A DNA stretch of 64,000 nucleotides from Prosapia bicincta. Its lineage: Eukaryota > Arthropoda > Insecta > Hemiptera > Cercopidae. The notes under the pieces are model-generated. The model saw only the letters and a list, made by a program, of their open reading frames with translations. It was not told where the DNA came from and made no database searches. Of this stretch, positions 38,579 through 50,341 are shown piece after piece. The stretch spans positions 17,166,067 to 17,230,066 of the forward strand of contig JBAIZL010000002.1 of assembly GCA_036971475.1 (NCBI GenBank), written 5' to 3'. Position 1 is the stretch's first letter. Each line of letters starts with the position of its first letter. The translations under genes and the position numbers were made by a program.

Positions 38579-40131
38579 ATTAAAATATACCTATGAAGTA
38601 TCCAGTCAGGATAGATTTTGTAATAATTTTATTTAACATTACTATCTACCTGAATTGAAGTATACCTACGAAGTATTCAGTCAGGATAGATTTGGTTGTA
38701 ATTTTGGTAAATATTTAGACTTATTGCCGATGCAGAAAATTACAACCAAATCTACCAAAATTACTCATTGGATACTTCATAGGTATATTTTAATATAGGT
38801 AGATAGTAATGTTGTATAAAATTATAACCAAATCTATCCTGACTGGATACTTCGTAGGTATATTTTAATGTAAGTATATAGTCAAGCTGTATAAAATTAT
38901 AACCAAAAGTTAAATTTTTAGATTTTAAGTTTAGTATTAAAATAAACTGACTTTGACGTAGTGCAGTAGCTACTGCGCAGCCGGTTCCTGCTATACATGC
39001 TATTACAGACTAATATTAAAAATGTGTAGAAACATTAGCTTTTTGTATTTTCTGCGGAAAAAAGTTTATATTGGTGTTGTACACATTGAAATGAGTAATT
39101 AAACAAACAAAAAATTTTGACAATATCAATAAGACTTGTTTACGCTCTACATGCCATTACAACCTAACATTTAAAATGTGAAAAAAAGTAACTTTCCGTA
39201 TTTTCCGCGGAAAAAAGTTGATATTCATGTTCTACACATTAAAATAAGTAATATAATAATAATTTTAAAAAATTTCAACACCAACGTCATTAAAACTATA
39301 TTTTTACCGAATATAGTACTGTCTATACTTTATGTTTTGTTTAGCACTTTACTAAGCTACTCTACAACGTGGGTAGAGCTATGATATTATGGTAATACTT
39401 CACAAAATCTAGATCAACTTTAATTTTTTTGTTTTCACAGATGTGACTCAAGAATATATACTGAACAAGAAACAGTCAATATTAGGCGGCACAGAACATA
39501 AATACTACTTATAATTTGAACATTGTAGAACATAAGCTCAATTTAGGAACATAAAAAAAGCAGTAGAATGAAACAATTTCACATGCATTACTACATTAAT
39601 AGATGTGAGAATATGTTTTAAAGAAGAAACAGTCTATTTAAGGTGTAAACATTAGAAACTAAATGTAAAAATATTGACAAACAATACACGTATGAAGTAT
39701 TAAGATTGAATGGAATTGGTAATAAAAAATTAACTTTACTAATCATGGATGACTTCACTTTTTAAAAGTTATCTTTATAACATTCGTTGTTACACTACAC
39801 AACTATAAAGTATCCATATACGTTAGATTTGGTTAGGAAAAAGTTAGGTTTCCTAAAATAAACTAACTACGTATGTAGCTAGTTATATTATGGTTGTTGG
39901 ATGACCGAGGTTTATACTTCATTACTTTATCGTACTATTTTATAAAGAGAACCCTAAGCTTATAATGTTTCCTGTAAGTTTGTAATGTGAGCTTATACTT
40001 TTATAATATAATGTAATAATTATTGCTTAATTTTAACCACTATTTGTATTTGCAAATAATTCAGGTTTACATTTCAAATTGTCTTTATTTTCGTAACCTG
40101 TTTATTGATTTCGTTATTTGTTGTTGTACAG

Positions 40132-40857
40132 AACAAGTTAAAAGAAGAAAAAGCCACAACTGGAGTAAGTTTCAGTGAGGGAGAAAATCAATTGCAGGAT
40201 GAAAAAATTGTTGATGATAATTCGTGCCTTATGCAAGTTAAAAAAGTTATTATTGAAGATAAAGCAACTGCTATAAAACCTAATTGTAAACGGGTACAAT
40301 TCGACGATGATTGTGTAGAAATACCAATTAAAAAGTTCAAGTATGATTTTGAGGACCAACAAATCGAAGATACAGTTTCAAAAACAATTGAAGAAGTTAT
40401 TGAAAAACATTATTCTCTTGCAATTACAGAGTGTAAAAATGATATTGAAATAATAAAAGACACTGTTCTGGAGACAATAGAAGAAGTTATCGAGAAACAT
40501 TGTCATAAAAAAAAGGAGAAGAAAATTAAGGCTGTTGGTGTGCGTTCAATGTTGCAAAGTTGGTATGATTACAAGTTGTTAGAAATGAGTCCACACTACT
40601 ACAAAAAAAAGCCAGCAACATATTATAACAGTTTCACAGAAGTAAAGTGCTGTTGTGTTAAAGAAGTAGAAGATGATGAAACCGTTCAGTGTCCAGTTTG
40701 CAGGACATATCAGCATACAAGTTGTGTTGGTTACACAAACAGAGATCATGCAAATGAATACTTTTGTTTTAGTTGTTGGAAAGAACAGCCACCCGTATGG
40801 TCTTCAGCTACTGTCATTATTTCACCTGAATCAATTTGTAATCAGTGGATAACAGAG
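40132..40857 (+). CDS. SHPRH: SHPRH exon with PHD finger
   Basis: 242 codons between TTGTACAG and GTCAGT, phase 0 at both ends. The first 130 residues are charged and contain a 30-residue internal repeat (DTVSKTIEEVIEKH at 40369 and DTVLETIEEVIEKH at 40459). A PHD zinc finger spans 40648-40779 (KCCCV, QCPVC, YQHTSC, FCFSC), then ATVIISPESICNQW, the SNF2 motif Ia block. Insertion of a PHD finger between motifs I and Ia is diagnostic of SHPRH. The linker-histone (H15) domain present here in vertebrate SHPRH is not recognisable. Confidence 0.93.
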
Positions 40858-41432
40858 GTCAGTCTGAACATTTTGTATATAAATAAATTTATTGTTTCAG
40901 AATAATAGTACAGTTTTATTTTAACTAAGCAAAATATGTTTGTTGTAGAAAAACAATGTAGCTGTCAGAAAGAATAGCCCTTACTATTTCTTAGTACTGA
41001 TTGTTTATCCAACTTTTGTAATAAAATTTCTAGTTTTAATTCTCAAAAATTTCTACCTTTAGTGGATAGCTTGTATATTTGTTTGGTGTTACTATTAGAA
41101 TCAATTTAATGATTATCATTGATAGTTTTTAAATTAGGCCTGCTTGAACGTAAACACTTCGTAATGGTTTTTTTCTCATATTAAAGAAAACTACATATTT
41201 TTCATTAATCACCTGTCAAAATTCAGTTTTTACTTTTAGAGATGTGATTATGAAAATATTTCAACACAGTTATAAACAATACAGTTATTACAAATAATAA
41301 AAACAGCGATCTTGTAGAAAAATTACAAGGTTACTTCTTTCAAAAATTAAGCATACATTTTGCCAGAAATTTGTATATAGTAGATTTTTTCTAATTTTGC
41401 CTAATTTTTTCCTTCACAATTCTCAGATTTTG

Positions 41433-41645
41433 AATGTATCAGTTCATTTAACATTTTTTTTCTAATAGTTTTATAATTAGTTTATGGTTAGGGCTAATTA
41501 ATATTCTAATTTTAACATTTCTTCATGGAAATAATTTGAGAATATATCAGTTCATTTAATATTTTTTTTCTAATAGTTTTATAATTAGTTTTTTGTTAAG
41601 GCTAATTAATATTGTAATTTACACATTTCTTGATTCAAAAGCTGG
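41433..41645. repeat. 108-bp tandem duplication, two copies
   Basis: ATCAGTTCATTTAA at 41438 recurs at 41546 and is followed in both units by TCTAATAGTTTTATAATTAG and GGCTAATTAATATT. Local duplication within the intron. Confidence 0.85.
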
Positions 41646-42740
41646 TAATCATTATTAGGACTGTTTTTATGTTTTGAAACAAAGTTTACAACTCTCTGTG
41701 AGCCATTTCCAGGTATTTTTCTTAATTAAATATGCCATTAAAGGAGCATTGTCACCCAGAGGTTTTTAATATTCTTGTAAATCCTGTTATACAGTTTATC
41801 AGATATTAAAAGAATATCTGATAATGACTAATGTTATGTACGTTAAGGGTTAAACTTATAGTTATATATTGTTACATTATATTAATTATAGTTACAATAC
41901 AGTTAATTGTTGGTTTGGATTTTGTCATTGCACCAGTATATTTATGGTCATACTTCTATTCATTATTATTTTATCTATGGTCTAACTTCGATATTTTCTG
42001 CATCCCTTTCTAGCACCGAGAGATTATATGCTTGCAAATTTGAGAATAACAACTAAGCCTACATACTAGAAATAATAACATATATGTCATTAATTATATT
42101 CATTAATATATAGCCTATTATTTATTCATATAGTAATAAATATTTATTTTTAGATTATATTCTAGTTAAAGTAAATTGATATTTGTGTTATGAATGTAAC
42201 TGTTCTATAAAATACTTTAATATTATGGACCAGTTATGTCCAACTGACGCACACTGGTCCCTTTAGATTAGAAGTTCAGACATGGTAAAAACATTTTGTT
42301 AAATTCAGACAAAAATTTTTATAGATAAGTTTTTGGGGTCCCTGAATAAGAATATAATGTTAAAGTAATGGAATTTTTAATTTTTTTCCACAATAGCTAG
42401 AAGAAAAGTATTTTTTGTGAAACTATCAACCGCATACCTCAAATATTACTAATAAAAATTTACAATTTTTTCAATGTACAAAATTTGCATTGTTCGAAAA
42501 ACATGAAATTAATAACTCTTTTATTTAATTTTTTAAAATATGAATGAATATGAACCTCTTTTGTGGTTTTTCAGGTCCCTATTACTTATATCTATCTTTC
42601 TATATAACATTTTAAACCGAATCTCATCAAATAGATCAACTCACCAAATCTAACCTATAATTTATATTAGCATTGAAACTATATGTTTTCTAAAAATTAG
42701 TCTTTTTTATATCAAAATTTGTAAAAATTGATATAAGCAT

Positions 42741-43136
42741 TGTTACGTACTTAAAACCAATATAGACTCATTTCCTTTATTTTTAAACCCGCCGCCAAAG
42801 TCAGACAAAGCTCACCCGTGATAAGGTTTCTGCCGTTTGAACCGGCAGAGCAAGTTAGACCTTTCGGGAGTGTAGTTCGATACACCACTACGTTCTAATA
42901 TATTCTTATACTTTCAATCTCCGTACCTTAGGTACTAGCACACGTAAATGTAACTGTTTTATTGATTATTAAACCTATTGTGATCAGTGCGTGGAATACG
43001 AACAAGTTTTCTGGCCAGAAATCGCTTATTTATACACGAGTGTGATAGTGTGTATTCCACGGTGCACGTAAGTACAAACTATTAGTTTGTATAATTATAA
43101 TAATTATTGGTCCTCCGAAACTATTGTTACCAAACA
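42741..43136 (+). repeat. BEL-2 5' LTR
   Basis: TG...CA ends; same length as the 3' LTR. Followed after 4 bp by TGGTCCAGGCGGGCCGGAT (43141), the presumed tRNA primer-binding site, close to that of BEL-1. Confidence 0.93.
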
Positions 43137-43547
43137 AATTTGGTCCAGGCGGGCCGGATCTTGAGCCTTAAGACCCTTATAAAAAATAAAATAAAATACA
43201 ATTCATTATATGTGTTCATTCAACAATTTCTACAAGTTTTTTCAAACTTTGTCTGTGCATGCAAACACTGGAAAACTAGTTTCATGTCGCAGTATATGAA
43301 ACAGCTGATCCTCTCTTATCTTTGTTTGGCTTTGGCGTGCATTAATGTGTTGGTTTAAATTAATTGTAAAGTTTATGAAAAGTGATTTCAGTTATCTCAT
43401 TGAGCCTATGTCGATTTGTTGTTTACTTAGTCTTATTTATCTCTCCCTTAAACATATACCCTCATAGGCCTAATCTCTTTAAAACATTTTGTAATTTAAA
43501 AATTAAAGCAGTTATCTCATCTTCTACTATAAAACTATCATTTAATC

Positions 43548-45054
43548 ATGGCAAAATCTTTGGCAGTTATTAAATCAAAGAAAGACAATATATTTAGTCA
43601 AATTCAAGAGATTTTTGATCTAACAAAAAAAAACATCTAATAAGTCAATTCTGCAAAAATTGTTGGTGCGCGCTAAATCTATAAATAGGCTTTGTGAAGA
43701 ATTTTCTGATATTTTAGACATTTATCATGAACTAGAAATACAGGCTAACCCGAATTTTCAACCCAACTACGCTCCTCTTAACAGCATCAACGAGTTAGTC
43801 GATTATATTAATTCTACCGTATTTTCGATAGAAAGTAAGATGTCATCAACAAGGCCTAAATGTGAAATAGTTACTCCTCAGTTACATATACGGCTGCCTA
43901 AGCTTGAACTCAAGCATTTCGATGGTGAATTTCTCGAATGGATGTCATTCATTAATATATTTAACGCTAGCATTCATGAAAATGCATCGTTACCAGCAGT
44001 TTCTAAACTTCAATATTTATTGAGCGTTATCTCTGGAGAACCGCTAAATTTAATTAAATCTCTCCCTATTTCTGACGCTAACTATAAAGTGGCCTATGAC
44101 TTATTAAAAGAAAGATATCACTCGCCGAGGCGGTTAGTTACTTTACACCTCAATCAAATTTTAGATTTGCCCTCTGTAAACAACACGCCTAAACAAATGA
44201 GAAATTTTGTAAATTTATACTCAGAAAATATACAAGCTCTTAAAGGTCTTGACATCGATATCACTAGTAAAAATCCTTTGTTATCTGCTATGCTTTTACG
44301 AAAAATGGATAGTGAACTTAGGAACCGTTTTGAAAACTTCCGTTCATCAAATGTTACTCAAGAGAGAGTTGACTCCACTACAATACCTGATGCAGCGGAA
44401 ATTATTAAGTTTTTAAGTAAAGAATGTAATGAAATTGAAGATGCCAATCTTCATTCTCCTTTCACCTCGAAACCCTCCTCGTCTGGATCACGCACCCCCT
44501 TTGGTTCCCAAAATAAATACTTTAAACAAAAAGTATCACTGATGTCCTACAATTATGGAGAAGGCTCCTCCATTAAAGTTAAACCTCATCCATGCTTTAT
44601 ATGCAATAAAATTGACCATAAGGTATATTCGTGTTCGGACTTCAAGAGTCAGGACGCCAAATCCCGTCTCAAAATTGTAAAGGAAAAGGGGCGTTGTACC
44701 TCATGCTTAGGTACTCACCATCTTAACGACTGTAGGTCAAAGTTTAGTTGCTACAAATGCCACAAAAATCATCATACATTATTACATTTTGAAAATTACT
44801 CTACGCTGCAACGGACCACACCTCAAACTTCGCGTCAAGACTCTCCGACACTTCAACAGGAAATAACCTCTTCTCCAATCACTATGACCTGTCAAGAAAA
44901 GCAGAATACGTCTCAAATCTCTAATACTGTTCTCTTAGGCACTCTACTTGTTAAGCTTACCTCGTCTAACGGTATTACTCATGTATTTCGTGCTCTTGTT
45001 GACTCTGGCAGTCAATCTTGTTTTCTCACCGAGCGTGCTGCTCAATTATTGTGA
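43548..45054 (+). pseudogene. BEL-2 gag and start of protease
   Basis: ATG 43548 opens a frame that ends at TAA 43638-43640 just after a run of nine A (43625-43633). One A fewer would join it to the long frame that runs to TGA 45052-45054, so this is a single-base insertion, real or an assembly error. The gag domain (LPKLELKHFDGEFLEWMSF, KLQYLLSVI) is followed by zinc knuckles (CFICNKIDHKVYSC; CTSCLG; CYKCHKNHH) and the protease motif VDSGSQ with the active-site Asp at 45001. The TGA falls inside the protease domain. Confidence 0.9.
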
Positions 45055-48000
45055 GCTCCTCGTACTAAGACCACTCATAGTGTGGTAGGATTGTCTCAGG
45101 TACCCTTACGCTCAAAAGGTCTCACCTCAGTTGCTGTTGAAACTCTTGGGGGCAAGGTTATTTCAATTAATGAAAGATTTTTAATATTGGAAAAAATTTG
45201 TGTTAACCTACCAAGCACACAAGTAGACTCTGAAGTTCTTTCCAAGGTTCGTCCTTATGTTTTGGCAGACCCTACGTTTCACTTGCCAGGAGGCATAGAC
45301 GTTCTTCTTGGTGGTGCTTTATTTCCACTCATACTTACTCAAGAATCTTATAACCTCGGACCTGGTTTACCCAGGCTAATAGGCACACACTTTGGCTTTT
45401 TAGTAATGGGTAACGCACCATGTCTATCTGGCAGTGAACTTCATAGTAACTCCAGCTCTCAATTATCAACTACACTTCTAGTTGTCAACGACATTGACCT
45501 TCACTACTCACTACAAAGGTTTTGGCAACAGGAAGAACCCCCTGCTGTGTCTAAGCTTTCTCAAGAAGATACATTATGTGAAGATCACTTTCTCGCCACT
45601 CATACTCGGGACCAATCTGGCCGATATTGCGTCCGACTACCATTCAAGACTGAACATCCTCCTCTGGGTCAATCTCGTTTAAATGCAGAATAAAGACTGC
45701 ACTCTCTAGAGAAGAAATTTAGTGCTCAACCTCAATTTAAATCCCTATATACTGATTTTATGGCTGACTACTTAGCCTCTGGTCACATGATATAAGCTCA
45801 TAATACTGATCTAACTGTACCTCATTACTTCCTTCCTCACCATGGTGTTTTAAACTAGTCTAGCAGCACAACTCGTTTACGTACTGTATTTGATGCTAGT
45901 TCTGAAACCTCTAATGGTATTTCTCTTAATAATATTTTATTAACAGGCAAAAAGATGCAAACGAATTTTTGTGATTTATTACTAAATTTTCGGATTCATA
46001 ACGTTGTTTTTTCTTGTGACATTCGTCAAATGTATAGACAGGTAAAAATGCACCCTGATGACCAGTGCTATCAGATGATCTTATGGCGTGAAAGTCCAGA
46101 TCAGCCCTCTTTAATCTACAAGCTCACGACAGTGACTTACGGAGTGAATTGTTCACCGTATCTTGCCATTAGAACCTTACATCAGCTCGCTGCAGACGAA
46201 GGTGACTCCTATCCTGAAGCTGCAAATATTCTACGCACGCAGACGTTCGTAGATGACATCATCTCTGGAGCTGACTCTGAAGAAAAGGCTTTGAGCCTCC
46301 GTAAGCAACTCATCTCGCTCCTGGCTCGCGGAGGCTTTGAACTACGCAAATGGACATCTAACTCCAGTCAACTGCTGCAAGATCTTCCTGATGCTCATTT
46401 AGAGACCCCTGTATTCCTTCAAGGCAGTAAACAACCACATTTCACTATATTAGGTCTTCACTGGTCACCCTCTACCGATACGTTTACCTATAATTTGAAT
46501 TTTCCTCACAATTCCAGGACTAAACGTCAAATTCTCGGTATCATTGCCCAGATTTACGACCCTTGTGGCTTTCTCTCACCCATTGTTATGTGGGCCAAGC
46601 GTTTTATGGAACTACTCTGGATCAAAGGATTGAACTGGGATGAACCACTTCCATCTGAACAATTGAAATTATGGCAAACCTTTACAGACTCGGCTAATGC
46701 TCTACGAGAAATTGTAATTCCTCGTGCATTACGAATAGCACACTCGAGAAACTTTGAGTTACACGGTTTCTCTGATGCTTCTGAGAACGGTTATGCCGCC
46801 GTCGTTTACTTGAGATGCCAACTTAGCGACGACTCTGTGTTAATTCGGCAAGTAATATCGAAGACTCGAGTAGCCCCTCTGAAATGGCTCACGGTACCTC
46901 GATTAGAGCTAAGTGCAGCTCATTTACTCGCCCAACTAGTGGGATATGTTATCTCTCTTTTTGAAAAAAGGGTGGAATTTTCTTCTGTATTTTTATGGTG
47001 TGATTCGACAGTAACACTGACATGGTTACAAACACCTCTTCATCGATTGAAGACGTTTGTCGCCAACCGGGTACCCCAGATACAAGAATTAGTGCCTTCT
47101 CATTACTGGAGACACGTAGCGAGTGAAGATAATCCTGCTGATTGCGCGTCGCGTGGGTTACTTCCTAAAGATTTACCACAGCACTCATTATGGTGGTACG
47201 GCCCCCTTTGGCTACAAAAATCTAATGATAACTGGCCTGTATCTCATTTTATGCCTGCAAAACTTACTGACACAGGAGAAGAGAAACCCATTTCACCTAT
47301 ATCTCTCATATCAACTGCTCCTCATGAATGGGAGCTCCTCACTCAGTTTTATCACTTTAGCCGACTCCAGCGTGCGATGGCTTATATTTTGCGATTTACT
47401 CATAACGCTCGTCATTCAAGAAAGCTCGATGCTCCTCTCAACACTCTGGAAATGAGGGCGTCCAGACTGGCAATTTTCAAGATGGTTCAAGAATCAGCGT
47501 TCAGAGACTACATCGTTGCCATGAAGAAGGATCCAACTACACCTGCCTCGTCACAACTCCGCCGACTCTCTCCTTTTCTCGACTAGGATGATATCCTACG
47601 AGTGGGAGGACGTCTCAACGCTTTAAAACTTCCTACGGATGTGCAACATCCTGTGATTTTGGCTAAACGACATCATGTCGTCAACCTTCTTATTGATTTT
47701 TATCATCGAAAATACTTACACTCGGGCGCTCAATTGACTCAATCACTTCTTGCACAGGATGTGTGGATACTCTCGGCCCGAAGTGTAATACTCTCTCGCA
47801 TTTTTCAATGTGTTGTATGTTTTCGACACAAGCCTCACAATAAATCTCCGCTCATGGGTGATTTACCAAAAGCAAGATTAACTCCTTCTCGTCCGTTTCT
47901 CAACACCGGAATTGACTACGGAGGTCCTTTTAACATCAAAATGCACAATTTGCGCTCGATTCGCTTGACCAAAGCATATATTTGTATCTTTGTTTGCCTT

Positions 48001-48798
48001 GTGACAAAGGCTGTACACATTGAAGTAGTATCGGACCTGTCGACAGATGGGTTTATTGCCGCTCTCACCCGATTTGTGTCTAGACGCGGTCTTTGCACAA
48101 ATATTTATTCTGACTGTGGAACGAATTTCGTTGGAGCGAATAATGCTTTACAAAATCTCATCATCTCTTCAGGCCAAACCCCTCTTGCTGAATTCTCATC
48201 ACAACACAATATCAACTTTCATTTCAACCCGCCTGCAGCTCCTCATCAAGGTGGTCTTTGGGAAGCAGCAATCAAGAGTGCAAAACATCACCTCCGACGT
48301 GTCATCGGTGAACATATTTTAACTCTATGTGAATTTTCCACTCTCACAACTCAAGTAGAGGCTATTTTGAATTCGAGACCTCTCACACCTCTGTCAAACG
48401 ACGCCTCAGACCTTAATGCACTCACCCCGGGTCACTTCTTAATAGGATCTTCATTGGTTTCAGTTCCCGAAGAGGATCTTTTCAACGTTCCTGCCAACCG
48501 ACTCAAGCACTGACAGCTAATCAAGGCCTTTCACCAGCGTATTTGGAAGAGATGGCATCTAGAATATATCCATACTCTTCAGCAACGGTGGAAGTGGAAC
48601 GTGCCAACTGTCAACCTGCGCGTCGGCGACCTCATGTTAGTGCATCAACCTGCACCACCTCTCGCATGGCCTCTGGCTAGGATAAGTAGTGTTACTCCAG
48701 GAAAGGATGGTGTAGTAAGAGTGGTTCATTTGAAGACAAAGCAGGGAACCTTGACAAGACCTGCTCACAAGGTTTTCCCTCTACCTCTACGCTCATAA
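45055..48798 (+). pseudogene. BEL-2 pol (RT, RNase H, integrase)
   Basis: One reading frame throughout, interrupted by TAA 45691, TAA 45793, TAG 45856, TAG 47584 and TGA 48511. RT: RLRTVFDASSE, DIRQMYRQVKM, FVDD at 46246-46257. RNase H: GFSDASENGYAAV, WCDSTVTLTWL, DNPADCASRG. Integrase: HH..CVVC zinc domain, TGIDYGGPF, YSDCGTNFVG, GGLWEAA. C-terminal domain to TAA 48796. No frameshift occurs over 3.7 kb although five stops do. Confidence 0.92.
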
Positions 48799-48942
48799 TG
48801 AACTTGCGCCATAGTGTGCTCAATTTTTGTTAAAAAGATATTTTTATTTTTCCTTAATGAACTTTTTATTTTTATAAACTCTCTAAATATTATATTTGTG
48901 TTAGTTCTCTTTGAATCCTAGAAGGATTCAAGGCCCCCGGTA

Positions 48943-49338
48943 TGTTACGTACTTAAAACCAATATAGACTCATTTCCTTTATTTTTAAACCCGCCGCCAA
49001 AGTCAGACAAAGCTCACCCGTGATAAGGTTTCTGCCGTTTGAACCGGCAGAGCAAGTTAGACCTTTCGGGAGTGTAGTTCGATACACCACTACGTTCTAA
49101 TATATTCTTATACTTTCAGTCTCCGTACCTTAGGTACTAGCACACGTGAATGTAACTGTTTTATTGATTATTAAACCTATTGTGATCAGTGCGTGGAATA
49201 CGAACAAGTTTTCTGGCCAGAAATCGCTTATTTATACACGAGTGTGATAGTGTGTATTCCACGGTGCACGTAAGTACAAACTATTAGTTTATATAATTAT
49301 AATAATTATTGGTCCTCCGAAACTATTGTTACCAAACA
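48943..49338 (+). repeat. BEL-2 3' LTR
   Basis: Differs from the 5' LTR at three positions that I can see (in the CTTTCA/GTCTCC, CACGT/GAATG and AGTTT/ATA segments). Followed by AGCAT, completing the target duplication. Confidence 0.93.
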
Positions 49339-49942
49339 AGCATTATCTTCATATATAAAAAGAACTTACCTTCCTGAGGAGTATCAATTTTTCAAAATTA
49401 AAATCGATTCTGTAGTTTTTACTTTATACATCTTCAAAGTTGAAAAACATTTTATGCTTAGAAGAAAATATCAAGCATATCTTACCCGTACATTCTCTTA
49501 TTTTACCAATGTCGTAGAAGGTGAAAGTTATGATAATAAGAACTTCAAACCATGTTACGTCAGCACTTATTCTAGCTCTCTATCGTAGTTAAAAGACTTA
49601 TTGTGTAACTTTTTTCCCTACAGTGTCCAAATATTTAATATACAGGGACCACTACAGGCTGTTCTGTGCCTCCAGTAGTTTTTCACTGAACAATTTCATG
49701 AGGTTCCCTACAACACTATTAGTCTTTGTAAGCACAGTCTAATTAAGGTCACAAAAAGTACCTCATTTAATGTTGAAAGAATGCTGTTAGGTGAAATTCA
49801 GACAATTTCAAAAGTTCAGTTTTGTTAGGAACATACCTCATACATTAGAAAATAGACTACAAATTTAATATTACTATTAATTATTAATAATGAACATAAA
49901 ACTTAACAAAGTCGTATTGCATAATTCAATTATTTCTTTTAG

Positions 49943-50062
49943 ATAGAGAAACATATAAAGAAAGATGATTTGAAAGTACTTGTCTACAATGGTGTAAGAG
50001 TCAATGGTTATATACAACCTCCCGACCTCGCTCAGTATGACTTAGTGATAACAACTTATGAG
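49943..50062 (+). CDS. SHPRH: SHPRH exon between motifs Ia and II
   Basis: Exactly 40 codons in phase 0 between TTCTTTTAG and GTAATT. IEKHIKKDDLKVLVYNGV is the LRVLVYQGV block of SHPRH, and LAQYDLVITTYE is the SNF2 D(I/L)VITTY motif Ib. Joins in frame to the preceding PHD exon and to the following DEAQ exon. Confidence 0.93.
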
Positions 50063-50341
50063 GTAATTTGTCTATCTGTGATTTATTTCTTATTGCATAA
50101 TATTAATAAATAATTTCAGTAGAACATAGTTTAGGTAATAAAAATTAACATTCACTACAGTACAGTATTTACTTTAATTGTTTGCATTCCGACAATGAGA
50201 ATGCTTATTTGCCACAGCACTCTGAACCAGGATGTGAACGGAGTCATGATTTTGCTGCATCTACTCCAAGAGTTGCAATACATTATCTACACGACTGTTC
50301 AAATGGCTTTTAACATAATTATTCTATCAACTACCCTGTTA

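Larger units (their letters stand above)
37852..39308. mobile_element. Foldback-type DNA transposon FB-2, 8-bp TSD, with nested PLE
   Basis: Same ends as FB-1 (GGTAAAAATATAGTC on the left, the complement on the right) and its own 8-bp direct repeat GAATATAG (37844-37851 and 39309-39316). The right half carries two successive versions of the arm (about 39,000-39,110 and 39,140-39,308). A 471-bp PLE (38108-38578) interrupts it. Confidence 0.85.
36624..40131 (+). other. SHPRH intron (3.5 kb) filled by two foldback elements
   Basis: GTAAGT donor, TTGTACAG acceptor. Most of the intron is the two long-TIR elements at 36716-37661 and 37852-39308; the second carries a nested PLE. The last 800 bp show only AT-rich sequence plus a relic of the array unit near 39,800. 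Confidence 0.8.
42741..49338 (+). mobile_element. BEL-2, BEL/Pao LTR retrotransposon, young but inactivated
   Basis: LTRs of 396 bp each (42741-43136, 48943-49338) start TGTTACGTAC and end CCAAACA; I count three differences between them. Target duplication AGCAT at 42736-42740 and 49339-49343 (5 bp, usual for BEL/Pao). Primer-binding site at 43141. Gag-pol is 43548-48798 in sense orientation relative to SHPRH. Despite near-identical LTRs the frame has one frameshift and six in-frame stops. Confidence 0.95.
40858..49942 (+). other. SHPRH intron (9.1 kb) containing BEL-2
   Basis: GTCAGT donor (weaker than consensus), TTCTTTTAG acceptor. Apart from BEL-2 (42741-49338), it holds a two-copy tandem duplication at 41433-41645 and AT-rich sequence with no other recognised element. 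Confidence 0.8.

Noticed and set aside
45052..45054. Programmed stop-codon readthrough between BEL-2 gag and pol
   Set aside because: The TGA lies after the protease active site rather than at a gag-pol boundary, and five more in-frame stops follow.
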